64,000 nucleotides of DNA from Mariniblastus fucicola (lineage in GTDB: Bacteria; Planctomycetota; Planctomycetia; Pirellulales; Pirellulaceae): assembly GCF_008087665.1 (NCBI RefSeq), contig NZ_CP042912.1:3534001-3598000 (forward strand), in the 5' to 3' direction. Both the position numbers and the translations under genes were made by a program. The notes under the pieces were generated by a model. That model saw only the letters and a list, made by a program, of their open reading frames with translations. It was not told where the DNA came from and did not search any database. Position 1 is the stretch's first letter; the number at the start of each line of letters is the position of its first letter. Below are positions 18,901-27,869 of the stretch, one piece after another.

Positions 18901-19030
18901 TGACCGGGCCTCTTTGGTCGTAAATCGTCAAGCTGTGGGTGAAAACGAACTGATATTCATCCGTGACGCGAATGGACAACTGAACGTGACCGTCGGTCCT
19001 GGGACCCACATGTTTATAATCAGGAATTGA
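15995..19030 (+). CDS. Alpha-L-rhamnosidase, GH78
   Basis: A 1011-aa exported inverting glycosidase releasing terminal alpha-L-rhamnose. ATG 15995 is given; ATG 16037 is a good alternative because the signal peptide begins there. After an N-terminal Ig-like domain (VLSWKLP) comes an insert at about 170-250 (YGNRDGD, KTLWVEYEVNG) resembling DUF3395-type inserts. Then the jelly-roll YYFRREFDV, the concanavalin-like domain, and the (alpha/alpha)6 barrel with DCPQRDERLGWTGD: D592, E598 (likely acid) and D605. MWERWNSY gives E865 (likely base). The C-terminal beta domain ends with GTHMF. It feeds free rhamnose toward the isomerase at 24729. Family assignment is firm. Confidence 0.95.
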   Translation: MKIRTNCTSTSEQSMRDLRTLANIFTFCAFSLCTAQIVAAQTPAHSLTIGENFVDPIGFYDASPVLSWKLPVNEKVKSQSAYQVIVTSQPAGSSENSTLWDSGKVVSDQSVWVQYEGPELKSRQRIFWRVKFWDQDQRESDWSNEASAEMGLLSNSDWKASWIEVPRTNVATDRIKVLKAVYGNRDGDEPQVVDVADRLNRAIKNSGQPVRVVPRRLGGDPAHGKPKTLWVEYEVNGEKKSAVVKENRSFDPFPPIIAQPGYYFRREFDVPRKVVKARLYASALGIYSFYLNGKRVGDDVLSPGYTTYSKRTETLTYDVTPLVQKGSNAIGASLGEGWYAGNLLLRKRKELAGLTPKLLGQLELTYDDGSVQTVSTDELWKGMDAGPLQATGFYHGEDYDARKELGQWSSVGFDDKAWKAVTANAIEAKPLLVPKRLPPVKVKQEVVAVAVTEPEAGKFVFDFGQNLVGVPKVTLPVKAGEKVLFRFAEMLEKDGTLYTTNYRSARSQASYIAAKDGEIQWQPEFSFFGFRYLEVSGLTQGDQLSTEAAVAMVYHTDFESSGSFTSSHEKLNQLQRNIRWGQISNFIDIPTDCPQRDERLGWTGDAQVFCPTSFFNYDVHSFWARWLQSVRDDQTEEGKIPHTVPATNFGVASPGWADVIVTAPWDVYVRTGDQRILTDNYDAMKRWLAVYERESEGLIPKTRGFGDWLQPYTKSDNKGDTAQDLIATAYFGRDARILNWTADALGKTEDAERFEKLHADIRQAFTKRYFSSEEAVAGADTQTACLMGLAYDLIEPEAKDVAVSRLMKKFEEADRHLRTGFLGTPLLAPVFDELGQADICYELLFKESYPSWFFPINQGATTMWERWNSYSHADGFGNANMNSFNHYAYGAIGQFMYERVAGLSPDPKNPGYKHFYVRPLIGGPLEFASAQLETPYGVAKSGWKKSKGSLSVEAVVPPNTTATCVLPTSDRASLVVNRQAVGENELIFIRDANGQLNVTVGPGTHMFIIRN

Positions 19031-19095
19031 GCACGGAGCGTAAGTCCAATGCGGGAATTCATTTGCCCATTCGTTTTCTCGCTCGCGCTCCGTGT
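19031..19095. repeat. Short intergenic inverted repeat
   Basis: GCACGGAGCG (19031-19040) pairs with CGCTCCGTGT (19086-19095), starting directly after the rhamnosidase stop. The loop is too long for a classic terminator and no T run follows; more like the REP-type elements elsewhere in the window. Confidence 0.55.
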
Positions 19096-19141
19096 TCGGT
19101 TCCGTTAACTTAAACCAATTCATCCAGACACGGGAATCAAG

Positions 19142-20527
19142 ATGGCAATCGAGAGACGAGATTTTCTCCGTACAGCTACGGCTGCCGCAATTGCAGCAAC
19201 CAATCCATATTGGTTTACAAGCCCTTCATCGGTAGGCGAACTTTATGATGACGATCTGACGATTGCTGCGATTGGCGTTGGCGGCAGTCGCGGTCGATAC
19301 AATCGCGGTGGAAAAGTTGCACGGCAAGCGGCAAAGTTCGGAAAGATGATTGCGGTATGCGATGTTGATGAACTTCACAACGACGAGTTTAACGCAGACA
19401 AGTTGTTTGAAGGTAAGCTGAAAAAATACATCGACTATCGAAAGCTGATTGATGCTGAAAAGCCGAACATTGTTGTTGTTGGAACAAATGACCACTGGCA
19501 CGTACCAATCGCGACCTATGCTTTGCGGGCCGGTTGCGATGTCTATTGCGAGAAGCCGCTTACACTGACGATCGACGAAGGCAAACAGATATGCAAAGTC
19601 GTTAAGGAAACCGGCAAAGTCTTTCAGGTCGGCACGCAGCAACGAACCGAGATGGATCGCAAATTCCTGAAAGCCATCGCAATGGTTCAGGCTGGCTATA
19701 TCGGCGACAACGTGAAGGCTCATATCGCGATCGGAACAGCGCCCGGAGAAGGCCCCTTCGCTAACACACAAACACCGGAAAAATTACACTGGGACTTCTG
19801 GCTTGGCCCGGCTCAATCAGCTGAATATTCGCTTGAGCGACGCAAATTCTTTCGATGGTATCTAGAATATTCTGGCGGGAAGATGACGGATTGGGGCGCC
19901 CACCATATCGACATCGCACAATGGGCGATTGGAATGGATCAGACCGGCCCGGAAGCGATCAGCGGCACTGGTAAATTTGGAAACGTTGTACCAGAAGGAT
20001 TCGATTGGGTTAGTTTTTTTGAAGGCAAGGAGAAACTGGAAAACGGGTACAACGCGGCCACGAAATTCAGCGTCGATCTAACTTTCGCAAACGGATCGGT
20101 ACTCAACGTGAATGACGAATACGTCTCGGACGACGGGAAAACGAAATTCCCTAACGGAATTCTGTTCGAGGGCAGCCGTGGCCGAATTTTTGTTAACCGA
20201 GGGAAACTGACGGGTAAGCCGGTAGAGCAATTGACTGCGTCCGATAACAGGAATCTGGAAGAAGCGATCGCCAGACTTTATAGAAACAAACCGATCACAA
20301 CGCACATGCAGAACTTTTTCGAGTGCGTGAAGGACCGCAGCGAGCCGATCTCTGATGTTTACACACACCATCGAACCATGACCAGTTGCCACATGTGCAA
20401 CATTGCGCTAATGGTGGGCGAGAATTTAAGATGGGATCCGAAAACCGAAGTTTTCGTGGGCAATGAAGTGGCCAACAACCTGATGGCTCGCCCGAGCCGC
20501 AGCAAGTTTTTGGCTGAGGTCAGTTAG
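19142..20527 (+). CDS. Tat-exported Gfo/Idh/MocA family oxidoreductase
   Basis: A 461-aa protein with a twin-arginine signal (ERRDFLR, residues 4-10, then an Ala-rich segment), so exported folded with bound cofactor. The Rossmann fold has IAAIGVGGSRGRYN and AVCDVD. The NAD-dependent family's EKP motif appears as VYCEKPLT, and the C-terminal substrate domain has the conserved DWGAHHIDIAQWA. Family members oxidise or rearrange sugars and inositols; exported planctomycete forms are abundant but rarely assigned. It sits between the rhamnosidase and a sulfatase, which suggests sugar modification in the periplasm. Exact reaction unknown. Confidence 0.9.
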   Translation: MAIERRDFLRTATAAAIAATNPYWFTSPSSVGELYDDDLTIAAIGVGGSRGRYNRGGKVARQAAKFGKMIAVCDVDELHNDEFNADKLFEGKLKKYIDYRKLIDAEKPNIVVVGTNDHWHVPIATYALRAGCDVYCEKPLTLTIDEGKQICKVVKETGKVFQVGTQQRTEMDRKFLKAIAMVQAGYIGDNVKAHIAIGTAPGEGPFANTQTPEKLHWDFWLGPAQSAEYSLERRKFFRWYLEYSGGKMTDWGAHHIDIAQWAIGMDQTGPEAISGTGKFGNVVPEGFDWVSFFEGKEKLENGYNAATKFSVDLTFANGSVLNVNDEYVSDDGKTKFPNGILFEGSRGRIFVNRGKLTGKPVEQLTASDNRNLEEAIARLYRNKPITTHMQNFFECVKDRSEPISDVYTHHRTMTSCHMCNIALMVGENLRWDPKTEVFVGNEVANNLMARPSRSKFLAEVS

Positions 20528-20529
20528 CG

Positions 20530-20645
20530 TTTGGGTGCCATTGCCACGCTCGTCTTGGCAATGCCAAATCCGTCTGCGCCTGATTCAGTAAGCAATCTTG
20601 AACCGAGGCATGCTCACGCGTTTGCGTGAAGCATGGCACCCCAAA
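20530..20645. repeat. Intergenic palindromic element, family B copy 1
   Basis: The outer arms TTTGGGTGCCA (20530-20540) and TGGCACCCCAAA (20634-20645) are inverted; inside is GCATGCTCACGCGTTTGCGT. Related copies lie at 27716-27818 and inside the larger repeats at 47.8 and 53.2 kb. It fills the gap between the oxidoreductase stop and the sulfatase start. Confidence 0.75.
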
Positions 20646-20686
20646 CTCGACAACACAAACGACTACGCGAACAATTTGAGGATGAA

Positions 20687-22090
20687 ATGATCGATTGGAA
20701 TAAAACAATTTACCTGTGCTTGTTGGCTTGCTGCCTTTCGGTTGTCGGAAGCGGCGAGGCAATGGCCGTCGCCAATGACGGCGTTGCTGCAGACGACTCC
20801 AAGCCAATGAATATTCTGGTCCTCTACGCTGATGACTGGCGCAACGATACGCTTGGCGTTGCTGGTAATTCTGTCGTCAAGACGCCTGTCCTCGATGATT
20901 TGGCCAGAAATGGAGTTCGATTCACGCATAACTGTGTGACAACATCGATCTGCGGGATCAGCCGTGCCTCTTTGTTCACTGGGCAGTGGATGTCGCGGCA
21001 CGGAAATCGTTCGTTCAAGCCTTGGAAGACGCCTTGGGAAGAAACATTTCCGGGGCTGCTTCGGAGCAACGGCTACCACGTTGGGCATGTCGGAAAATGG
21101 CACAACGGAAAGTTCCCAAAAGAGAACTTTGACTTCAGCACGTCTTACTACGGCAAGCACTGGCTCGAGCAGCCTGATGGGTCAAAGATCCATGTGACTC
21201 AGAAGAACGAAAACGATGCGCTCGAGTTTCTGCGAACCAAGCCAGACGACAAGCCGTTTTGCTTGACCGTTGCGTTCTTTGCTACGCATGCCGAGGACAG
21301 TAACCCGCTGCAGTTTCTGCCTCAGCCAGAAAGCATGGAACTGTACAAAGATATTGAGATTCCTGTGCCATCAAACGCGACTCAGGAATCATTTGATCGA
21401 CTTCCAGAGTTCGTTGGCAACGAAAAGAATGAAGGGCGAAACCGATGGCATTGGCGATTCGATACGCCTGAAAAATTTCAGACGATGATGAAGAACTATT
21501 ACCGGTTGGCGACTGAAGTTGATTCGACGTGCGGCAAGATTCTGGCAGAGTTGGAAAAGCAAGGTCTCAAGGAAAATACGCTGGTGATTTTCACGACAGA
21601 CAACGGCTATTACCACGCGGAACACGGGTTGGCCGACAAATGGTATCCGCATCAGGAAAGCATTCGCGTCCCGCTGATCATTGACGACCCACGAATGAAA
21701 GAAAGCTTGCGAGGCAAGACAAACGATGACTTGACCCTCAACGTCGATCTGGCCCCGACAATCCTTACAGCCGCTGGAATCGAAACGCCTGCGACGATGC
21801 AGGGCACCGACATGAGTCCGCTTTACCTTGCCGGCGAAAAGCCACAGTGGCGCAAAGATTTCTTCTACGAACATCCGATGCTCAAGAGCACCGATTTCAT
21901 CCCGGCGTCTGAGGCTCTTGTCACCAAAGACTGGAAGTACTTTTACTGGCCCGAGTTCGATCGGGAGCAGTTGTTTGACCTAAGGAGCGACCCCGCTGAA
22001 GAACACGACCTTGCGAGTGATCCAGCATTCAAAGAGCAGTTAGTTCAGATGCGGAAACGGTTTGCGACCTTGAAAGTAACAGCAAACTGA
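20687..22090 (+). CDS. Sulfatase with atypical CGISR signature
   Basis: A 467-aa sulfatase. ATG 20687 was chosen because GAGG lies upstream and the signal peptide begins there. Motifs: [17 protein letters not shown] (metal site), then C89-G-I-S-R followed by [13 protein letters not shown] at the formylglycine position, VGKWHNG (Lys/His of the sulfate pocket), and [13 protein letters not shown]. The Cys and Arg of CxPxR are kept but Pro is replaced by Ile. The enzyme otherwise keeps the S1-family catalytic residues. Co-directional with the rhamnosidase and oxidoreductase genes, so probably part of the same glycan locus. Whether the Cys is still matured to formylglycine is open. Confidence 0.88.
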   Translation: MIDWNKTIYLCLLACCLSVVGSGEAMAVANDGVAADDSKPMNILVLYADDWRNDTLGVAGNSVVKTPVLDDLARNGVRFTHNCVTTSICGISRASLFTGQWMSRHGNRSFKPWKTPWEETFPGLLRSNGYHVGHVGKWHNGKFPKENFDFSTSYYGKHWLEQPDGSKIHVTQKNENDALEFLRTKPDDKPFCLTVAFFATHAEDSNPLQFLPQPESMELYKDIEIPVPSNATQESFDRLPEFVGNEKNEGRNRWHWRFDTPEKFQTMMKNYYRLATEVDSTCGKILAELEKQGLKENTLVIFTTDNGYYHAEHGLADKWYPHQESIRVPLIIDDPRMKESLRGKTNDDLTLNVDLAPTILTAAGIETPATMQGTDMSPLYLAGEKPQWRKDFFYEHPMLKSTDFIPASEALVTKDWKYFYWPEFDREQLFDLRSDPAEEHDLASDPAFKEQLVQMRKRFATLKVTAN

Positions 22091-22845
22091 AACGGAAATT
22101 TCTCACCCACTCCGCGCCCAAAGCGGTGGTTTGTTGCGCACTGCCACCCCGAAGGATGTCGCTATTTGACAATTCCTTAGGTTTCAACGCGGCCTTTTCA
22201 AGTTGGGCCTATCGCATTGCTGGCTAAGCAACTGGGCGACCAAGCTACTCAAGCCCGAACATGAAGTTTGTGGTGACGGCCCTACTTTAAGAAGACGTGG
22301 AACCTCCAGCACAGATCATCGAACTTCGACCAGCTATTTTCTTCAAGCGAATTCTTTGCATGAGACCTTCGAGCCGAATGCGATAAGTGATGGAGCCTGC
22401 AATAGCCCGGCATCGCCACATTCGGGGAAACATTTGCGGACCTTCGGCAGAAAACGGCACTCCGAACCTTGGTTTTCCATTCGTCTCCACGCGACGATTT
22501 CAAATCCCTGTTGCCTCGAATATCCACGAAGGTTGTTCGGGCAATTTGAAAACCGTTGCCCCATCTATCCGCATTCCCAGCTGATGAAGAATTGGTCACC
22601 GAACCGCGACAGCTGGTCAATTGCGAGAGAATTGTTGGAGCTAATGCTGGCCGTGAATCGCAAAAGAGACCTTGCCATTGACTGTCGCAATTTGACATGT
22701 CTTTCACCGTTTCAGGGAGCAAGAAAACCCGTAATATAAAGCATGAGGCTGTAGTCGACGCGTAAGGGCCTAGCATTTCACATCATTTCCTTACGGCAAC
22801 ATTTACGGCAACTCAGTTCCGCCCTTATAAAATTCGGAGATCGTC
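22091..22845. other. 755-bp gap with no recognised gene
   Basis: Short overlapping open frames occur on both strands, but none shows a start with ribosome binding site, a signal peptide or a family motif. No strong hairpin was seen. The right end supplies the ribosome binding site CGGAG for the DUF1559 gene and probably its promoter. Confidence 0.5.
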
Positions 22846-23919
22846 ATGAGAAAAAACAAAGGACTTGTCCATCGCCAAGCGTTCACGTTAGTTGAACTGC
22901 TGGTTGTCATTGCCATCATTGGCATTCTGATTGGAATGCTTCTTCCTGCCGTACAACAGGTTCGCGAAGCTGCACGTCGAACCGAGTGCTTGAACAATTT
23001 GCGTCAGACGGGATTAGCCGCCATCAATTTTGAGTCGGCGCATATGCATTTCCCAACGATGGGCGCCATCAATGGCTCGTTCTTTCGAGGCGGACTGGAT
23101 CGACCCACACGAGGCGTTGAAAACTTCAGCTGGATCTATCAGATCTTGCCATTCATGGAGCAGCAGAATCTTTCGAATCGGCGAGCTACCACTGGCGGGC
23201 TGGGAGTCGACGCGAATGGCGACTCGCTTGTAGGAGAATCCATCCCGAACCTCAGCTGTCCTTCACGCGGAGAGCGATTTTTCATCACGATTGCGCTCGA
23301 ACCCGGGCAACACTTTATCTCCGATTATGGAGGCTACTGGACCACAAACAACGACGCGCAAATATTGACAGGCAATGCCCAAACGCCAACAACTTCGAAT
23401 CTTGCCGCAGCCCAACCAGGCAATGATTGGAAGACAACGCGTTGGCGTGGCATTATCGTACCAAGCGGCGAATTTGTCGCTGATTCAACGGCACCAGGTG
23501 GGTTTGCGTTGTCAAAGCATAGTGATGTCGGTTACGGCAGCCTGCAAGACGGCTCGTCGAATACGCTTATGTTCGGCGAGAAAGGTGCTTGGTCATCGCA
23601 CTATAGCCCGGTTCAGAACAGTCGGTATCCATTTGACAATAACTTTTTCGGCAATCTCGAAAACAGAGGAATCCTGGGGCCATTTCACGCTAACAACCGG
23701 GGGAATTTTGCAGGAACTGGCAGTACGGTTTCTGGTTATGCGGATACCGAACGAACCCTCTCACAGTTGGGTGGATTTGGTTCAGCTCATCCTGGCACAT
23801 TTGGTACCGTGTTGGGCGACGGCTCAACACATTCGGTTTCAATGGATGCTGAGCGTCTTAGCTTCATCCAGCTTGGAATTCGCAATGATGGCGACGTCAT
23901 CAACATCAAGGAATTGTAA
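22846..23919 (+). CDS. DUF1559 prepilin-type exported protein
   Basis: A 357-aa DUF1559 protein, a family hugely expanded in planctomycetes. It has a type IV pilin-like N-terminus: [20 protein letters not shown] with E17 at the +5 position, then [17 protein letters not shown]. Prepilin peptidase would cut before F13; the usual -1 Gly is Ala here. The C-terminal half has the family's [19 protein letters not shown]. Expected to be an inner-membrane or pseudopilus-like protein; the precise function of the family is unknown. CGGAG precedes the ATG. Followed by a hairpin and a lipoprotein gene, a common planctomycete pairing. Confidence 0.93.
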   Translation: MRKNKGLVHRQAFTLVELLVVIAIIGILIGMLLPAVQQVREAARRTECLNNLRQTGLAAINFESAHMHFPTMGAINGSFFRGGLDRPTRGVENFSWIYQILPFMEQQNLSNRRATTGGLGVDANGDSLVGESIPNLSCPSRGERFFITIALEPGQHFISDYGGYWTTNNDAQILTGNAQTPTTSNLAAAQPGNDWKTTRWRGIIVPSGEFVADSTAPGGFALSKHSDVGYGSLQDGSSNTLMFGEKGAWSSHYSPVQNSRYPFDNNFFGNLENRGILGPFHANNRGNFAGTGSTVSGYADTERTLSQLGGFGSAHPGTFGTVLGDGSTHSVSMDAERLSFIQLGIRNDGDVINIKEL

Positions 23920-23952
23920 ATGACAATTTGCATGCGTGTTTGAGAAGTACTC

Positions 23953-23982
23953 GCTCCCGATGGTTTTGTTTCCGTCGGGGGC
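23953..23982 (+). terminator. Hairpin after the DUF1559 gene
   Basis: GCTCCCGATGG (23953-23963) pairs with CCGTCGGGGGC (23972-23982) across an 8-nt T-rich loop (11 bp, two G-T pairs). No downstream T run, so it may attenuate rather than end transcription into the lipoprotein gene 85 bp on. Confidence 0.45.
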
Positions 23983-24066
23983 TCTCAAGTTGGCAAGTGC
24001 GTTGAGTGATAGTTGTCATCGGTGTTGTCGATGCAACGGAAGCAAGATTTAGATAAAGGTTTTGAG

Positions 24067-24591
24067 ATGAAATTGGGTCTTTTACGCTGTAGTTGCTTCT
24101 TGCTTTGTTTTGTCGGCTTAGCCGTTGGTTGCGGTGGCGACAAAACGATGGACACCTTTAAAGAGATGAACAAGTTGAACATTTCAAAGCTTGCCAACTC
24201 TTACGTCATGTTTGCAAGTGTGAACGGCAATGTTGGTCCCAAGGACGCGGAGGAATTGAAGAACTTCATCAAATCTGACGATCGCGTGCCGCCACGACTT
24301 GGTTTGTCCAGTAGCGAGCTGGATAATCTGGATGCCATTTTCATCAGCGACGCCGACGACGAGCCGTTCAAGATCCGTTTCGGCTTGAAGATTCGAGTGG
24401 ATGAAGATCGCTCTCCGCTGATATTTGATGCAGTTGGCGTTGGTGGAATGCGGCGTGTTGCATTGGCCGACAACCAGATCCTCGAAGTTACCGATTCGAA
24501 AAAATACGATCGCATGTGGGAAGGGAACATGTCAGCGAAAGAATCCGGTCCTGACGAAACAGAAATCGATGAGGCATTGGAAGACGAATGA
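24067..24591 (+). CDS. Small lipoprotein, function unknown
   Basis: A 174-aa protein starting at ATG 24067 (AAGG upstream). Residues 1-23 form a lipoprotein signal ending LAVGC followed by GGDK. The body has an acidic, low-complexity C-terminus (ETEIDEALEDE). No known domain recognised. Small lipoproteins like this often follow DUF1559 genes in planctomycetes; an accessory role for the pseudopilin-like protein is inference. Confidence 0.75.
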   Translation: MKLGLLRCSCFLLCFVGLAVGCGGDKTMDTFKEMNKLNISKLANSYVMFASVNGNVGPKDAEELKNFIKSDDRVPPRLGLSSSELDNLDAIFISDADDEPFKIRFGLKIRVDEDRSPLIFDAVGVGGMRRVALADNQILEVTDSKKYDRMWEGNMSAKESGPDETEIDEALEDE

Positions 24592-24728
24592 AACAGATGT
24601 GAGTTTTCACCCACATGCTTTCTGTCTGATCCATATGGGCTGTGCCAGGTGCACCTCTCGATGGAGGGCGGTGACGCTGAATCGATACAGAGAAACGCTT
24701 TCGCGTTGAATTTATATTAGAGGAAAAG

Positions 24729-26021
24729 ATGAGCAATTTGCGAGACACCGCATCCATCGAGAAAGCATTTCAACATGCCAAAGATCGCTACGCCGCTTTA
24801 GGGGTCGACGTCAACGTGGCGCTAAAAGCACTTGAGTCGATTCCGGTATCGGTCCATTGTTGGCAAGGGGACGATGTTCAGGGTTTTGAGCACGACAGCG
24901 AGAAGCTTGGAGGCGGTATCGCAGTAACGGGCAACTACATCGGAAAAGCGAGAAGCATCGACGAGCTCCGTTCGGATCTCGAAAAGGCATTCTCCTTACT
25001 GCCTGGAAAGCACCGCCTGAACCTTCATGCGATCTATGGGGAATTCATCGCTCCGACAGATCGAAATGAAATCGGCCCCGAGCACTTCCAGGGCTGGATC
25101 GATTGGGCTCGACAACAGCAAGTCGGCCTGGACTTCAATCCTTCATTCTTCTCTCACGAGAATGCGAATGATGGTTTCACGCTTTCGCACACGGATGCCG
25201 GAATCAGAAACTTTTGGGTTGAGCACGGAATCGCTTCGCGCCAAATTGGTGAAGCTTTTGGTGCTGCTCTGGAAACGCCATGTGTCACGAATTTCTGGGT
25301 GCCAGATGGTTTCAAGGATACTCCAGCGGACCGAAGAGCACCGCGTGAAAGGCTCGCCGCGTCACTCGACGAGATCTTCGCCCAAGAACTTGATCCTCAA
25401 CGCCACCTCGATGCGGTCGAATGCAAACTGTTTGGCATTGGATCTGAAAGTTATGTTGTCGGTTCGCATGAGTTCTATCTGGGCTATGCGATCTCAAGAA
25501 ACAAGCTACTTTGCCTGGACGCTGGGCACTTCCATCCAACGGAAGTGATCTCCGACAAAATCTCCAGCGTCATGATGTACCTTCCGGAGATTCTCTTGCA
25601 TGTGAGCCGCGGAGTCCGATGGGATAGCGATCACGTTGTTACCTACTCGGATGAATTGCAAGCGATCGCGCAAGAAATTGTGCGTGGTAACTACCTTGAT
25701 CGCGTTCATGTTGGTTTGGACTTTTTCGACGCCAGCATCAATCGCGTTGCTGCATGGGTGATTGGCACGCAAAACATGATTAAGGCATTGTTGACGGCAC
25801 TGCTTGAGCCAACTCAGCAATTGAAGCAGTTGGAAATTGAAGGCGACTACACTAGCCGCCTCGCGATGATGGAAGAACTCAAGTCGATGCCGTTTGGGGC
25901 CGTTTGGGATTATTACTGCCTTTCCTCTGGAGTTCCGATTGGACTGGAATGGCTCGAGTCGGTGAAGCAGTACGAAAACAGCGTCCAAAAACATCGCAGC
26001 AACATTTCTGAAACGGTTTAG
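24729..26021 (+). CDS. rhaA: L-rhamnose isomerase
   Basis: A 430-aa enzyme converting L-rhamnose to L-rhamnulose, first step of cytoplasmic rhamnose use. It matches the RhaA family along its full length: [14 protein letters not shown] near the N-terminus, [51 protein letters not shown] and [20 protein letters not shown]. These carry the metal-binding His/Asp residues of the family. GAGGAAAAG precedes the ATG. It begins the run isomerase, permease, small membrane protein, aldolase/dehydrogenase, all on the plus strand. The gaps to the neighbours are under 200 bp, so an operon is likely. Confidence 0.97.
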   Translation: MSNLRDTASIEKAFQHAKDRYAALGVDVNVALKALESIPVSVHCWQGDDVQGFEHDSEKLGGGIAVTGNYIGKARSIDELRSDLEKAFSLLPGKHRLNLHAIYGEFIAPTDRNEIGPEHFQGWIDWARQQQVGLDFNPSFFSHENANDGFTLSHTDAGIRNFWVEHGIASRQIGEAFGAALETPCVTNFWVPDGFKDTPADRRAPRERLAASLDEIFAQELDPQRHLDAVECKLFGIGSESYVVGSHEFYLGYAISRNKLLCLDAGHFHPTEVISDKISSVMMYLPEILLHVSRGVRWDSDHVVTYSDELQAIAQEIVRGNYLDRVHVGLDFFDASINRVAAWVIGTQNMIKALLTALLEPTQQLKQLEIEGDYTSRLAMMEELKSMPFGAVWDYYCLSSGVPIGLEWLESVKQYENSVQKHRSNISETV

Positions 26022-26095
26022 CCAATTGTAAGTCATGCCATCCTGCTACACGCCGTGCATTGCCAAGCTTCTACTTCAAACAGCCAAACTAGTTC

Positions 26096-27499
26096 ATGAC
26101 TGATAAAACATCTGATTCCGGTGGTGAGTTCGAAAGAGAACCCGTCTCTGAAAATGCGTTGCTTGGTCAAAGCAAATTCTGGGGCATGTACGCCGGTGAA
26201 CATGCTGCCGGCACCGAGTTCATGATCGGACCGCTGTTCCTTTCGGCTGGAGCAAGCCTTCAGGATCTACTCATCGGGTTGCTGTTGGGAAACATTCTGG
26301 CTGTGTTGACGTGGCGTTTTCTGGTGGCACCGATAGCCATCGCAAAGCGAATGACGCTCTATTATCAGCTTGAAAGGATTACTGGCGGCTCGCTGGTGAA
26401 GCTATACAACTTCATTAACGGAGTTTTGTTCTGCTTTCTCGCTGGAGCCATGATCACGGTGTCAGCAAGTGCCGTGGGGATTCCGTTTGGGATCGACTAC
26501 GCCGTCCCAGAAGCCATGTTTGGACTTGGAGCACCGTCTTTCACGGGCCTTGTCGTGCTTGTTGGTATCGTCATCGCGATCGTGGCCGCAGCGGGCTATT
26601 CAACAGTTGCGCGATTCGCCAACATTGCTGCTCCGTGGATGATCGGCATTTTTGCGGCCTGCGGAATCGTGTCGATGGCTCAGATGGGAGCAACGGATTG
26701 GTCGACGATCTCGGAAGGAAAATGGTGGACCGACGCAATTGACTTTGTTCAGTCGAAAGATGGTGAGAAGAGCTTTCCATTCTGGCAGATTGTAGTCTTC
26801 GCCTGGCTGTGCAACGGAGCGATGCACTTTGGGATGGCAGACCTTTCGATCTTTCGATTCGCCAAAAGCCGCAACGCTGGCTGGGCTCCTTCGATTGGAA
26901 TGTTCCTCGGTCACTACATGGCTTGGATTGCTGCCGCGTTGTTGCTTGCTGCTCAGATCAAACTTTCGCAAGACCATGCGGCCAACCCCGGAGCTCTCGC
27001 TTGGGGAGCACTTGGCTGGACCGGGATCCTATGCGTCGTAATCGCCGGTTGGACAACGGCTAATCCGACGATCTATCGAGCTGGGCTCGCATTTCAAGCC
27101 ATGATTCCGAAGAGTTCCAGAACGGTGATGACTTTGGTCGCCGGAGCTGTGGCAACGGTCGCAGGTGCTTTCCCCAATCTATCGGCACAACTGCTGGGCT
27201 TTGTCGGAACCTACGGCACCGTTCTGGGTCCGATGGGAGCCGTGATCTTCGTCGACTTCTGGCTGATGAAGAAGTTCGGTCTCGAAGACGAATATTCAAC
27301 CAAAACAAATCAATCGATCAGCATCCCGGTACTGGTTGCATGGCTGCTCCCCGTAAGCGTTGGGCTCTATCTGATTTTCTGGCAGGGAATCTTTGCAGCC
27401 TATGCCGTGGTCCCGTGCTGGATCGCCTGCGGCGTGATCTACCTCGTGCTGAGCAAGATGACGCAAACCAAAGTTGACGCAAAAGGAGCCGAGTCATGA
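26096..27499 (+). CDS. NCS1-like (purine-cytosine permease-type) transporter
   Basis: A 467-aa membrane protein with about 12 hydrophobic segments and an N-terminal cytoplasmic stretch ending SKFWGMYAGEHAAGTEFMIGP. The pattern suits the NCS1/cytosine-permease branch of the APC superfamily. Its place between rhamnose isomerase and rhamnulose aldolase suggests rhamnose or a rhamnose breakdown product as substrate rather than a nucleobase; that is inference. Its TGA overlaps the ATG of the next gene (ATGA at 27496-27499), which indicates translational coupling. Confidence 0.85.
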   Translation: MTDKTSDSGGEFEREPVSENALLGQSKFWGMYAGEHAAGTEFMIGPLFLSAGASLQDLLIGLLLGNILAVLTWRFLVAPIAIAKRMTLYYQLERITGGSLVKLYNFINGVLFCFLAGAMITVSASAVGIPFGIDYAVPEAMFGLGAPSFTGLVVLVGIVIAIVAAAGYSTVARFANIAAPWMIGIFAACGIVSMAQMGATDWSTISEGKWWTDAIDFVQSKDGEKSFPFWQIVVFAWLCNGAMHFGMADLSIFRFAKSRNAGWAPSIGMFLGHYMAWIAAALLLAAQIKLSQDHAANPGALAWGALGWTGILCVVIAGWTTANPTIYRAGLAFQAMIPKSSRTVMTLVAGAVATVAGAFPNLSAQLLGFVGTYGTVLGPMGAVIFVDFWLMKKFGLEDEYSTKTNQSISIPVLVAWLLPVSVGLYLIFWQGIFAAYAVVPCWIACGVIYLVLSKMTQTKVDAKGAES

Positions 27500-27672
27500 G
27501 TCCAATTGCAAAGCTCGTATCGTTGGTCGCGTTGATCGTTACCGTTGCCCCAAGCCTGCTCTACTTTTTCGGGGTCCTCAGCCTTGATGCCATGAAGTGG
27601 ATTGCGTTAGCAGGAACGATCGCCTGGTTCGTCTCAACTCCGATGTGGATGGGGCGAAAGCAAACTGGCTAG
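27496..27672 (+). CDS. 58-aa membrane protein coupled to the permease
   Basis: A small protein too short for usual length cut-offs. The ATG overlaps the permease stop by 4 nt and has AAAGGAG at 27482-27488. The sequence gives two hydrophobic helices: residues about 5-26 (LVSLVALIVTVAPSLLYFFG) and about 33-50 (WIALAGTIAWFVSTPMWM), ending GRKQTG. This layout looks like an accessory subunit of the transporter. No family recognised. Confidence 0.8.
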   Translation: MSPIAKLVSLVALIVTVAPSLLYFFGVLSLDAMKWIALAGTIAWFVSTPMWMGRKQTG

Positions 27673-27715
27673 ATGGCGACACTCGTTGGTTGCACCGCAA
27701 TTCACTTCGCAAAAA

Positions 27716-27818
27716 GGGTGCCATCTCACGCGCAGCATGAGCATGAAATCGCGAGGCAATCCCTCCGGCACCCAAATAATACAACGACATGCTCACGCAA
27801 GCGTGAGACATGGCACCC
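27716..27818. repeat. Intergenic palindromic element, family B copy 2
   Basis: GGGTGCCAT (27716-27724) pairs with ATGGCACCC (27810-27818). Inside are CGCAGCATGAGCATG and CATGCTCACGCAAGCGTGAG. The same blocks recur at 20.5, 47.9 and 53.3 kb. It separates the small membrane protein from the aldolase gene. Confidence 0.8.
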
Positions 27819-27869
27819 AAGTTCCCATTCAAACAAACTCAAAAGAATAGAATCCAGAAGAGAACAAAC

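Noticed and set aside
22203-22739. 178-aa open frame in the 22 kb gap
   Set aside because: Composition is unlike neighbouring genes, overlapping frames are open on the other strand, and there is no start signal or domain.
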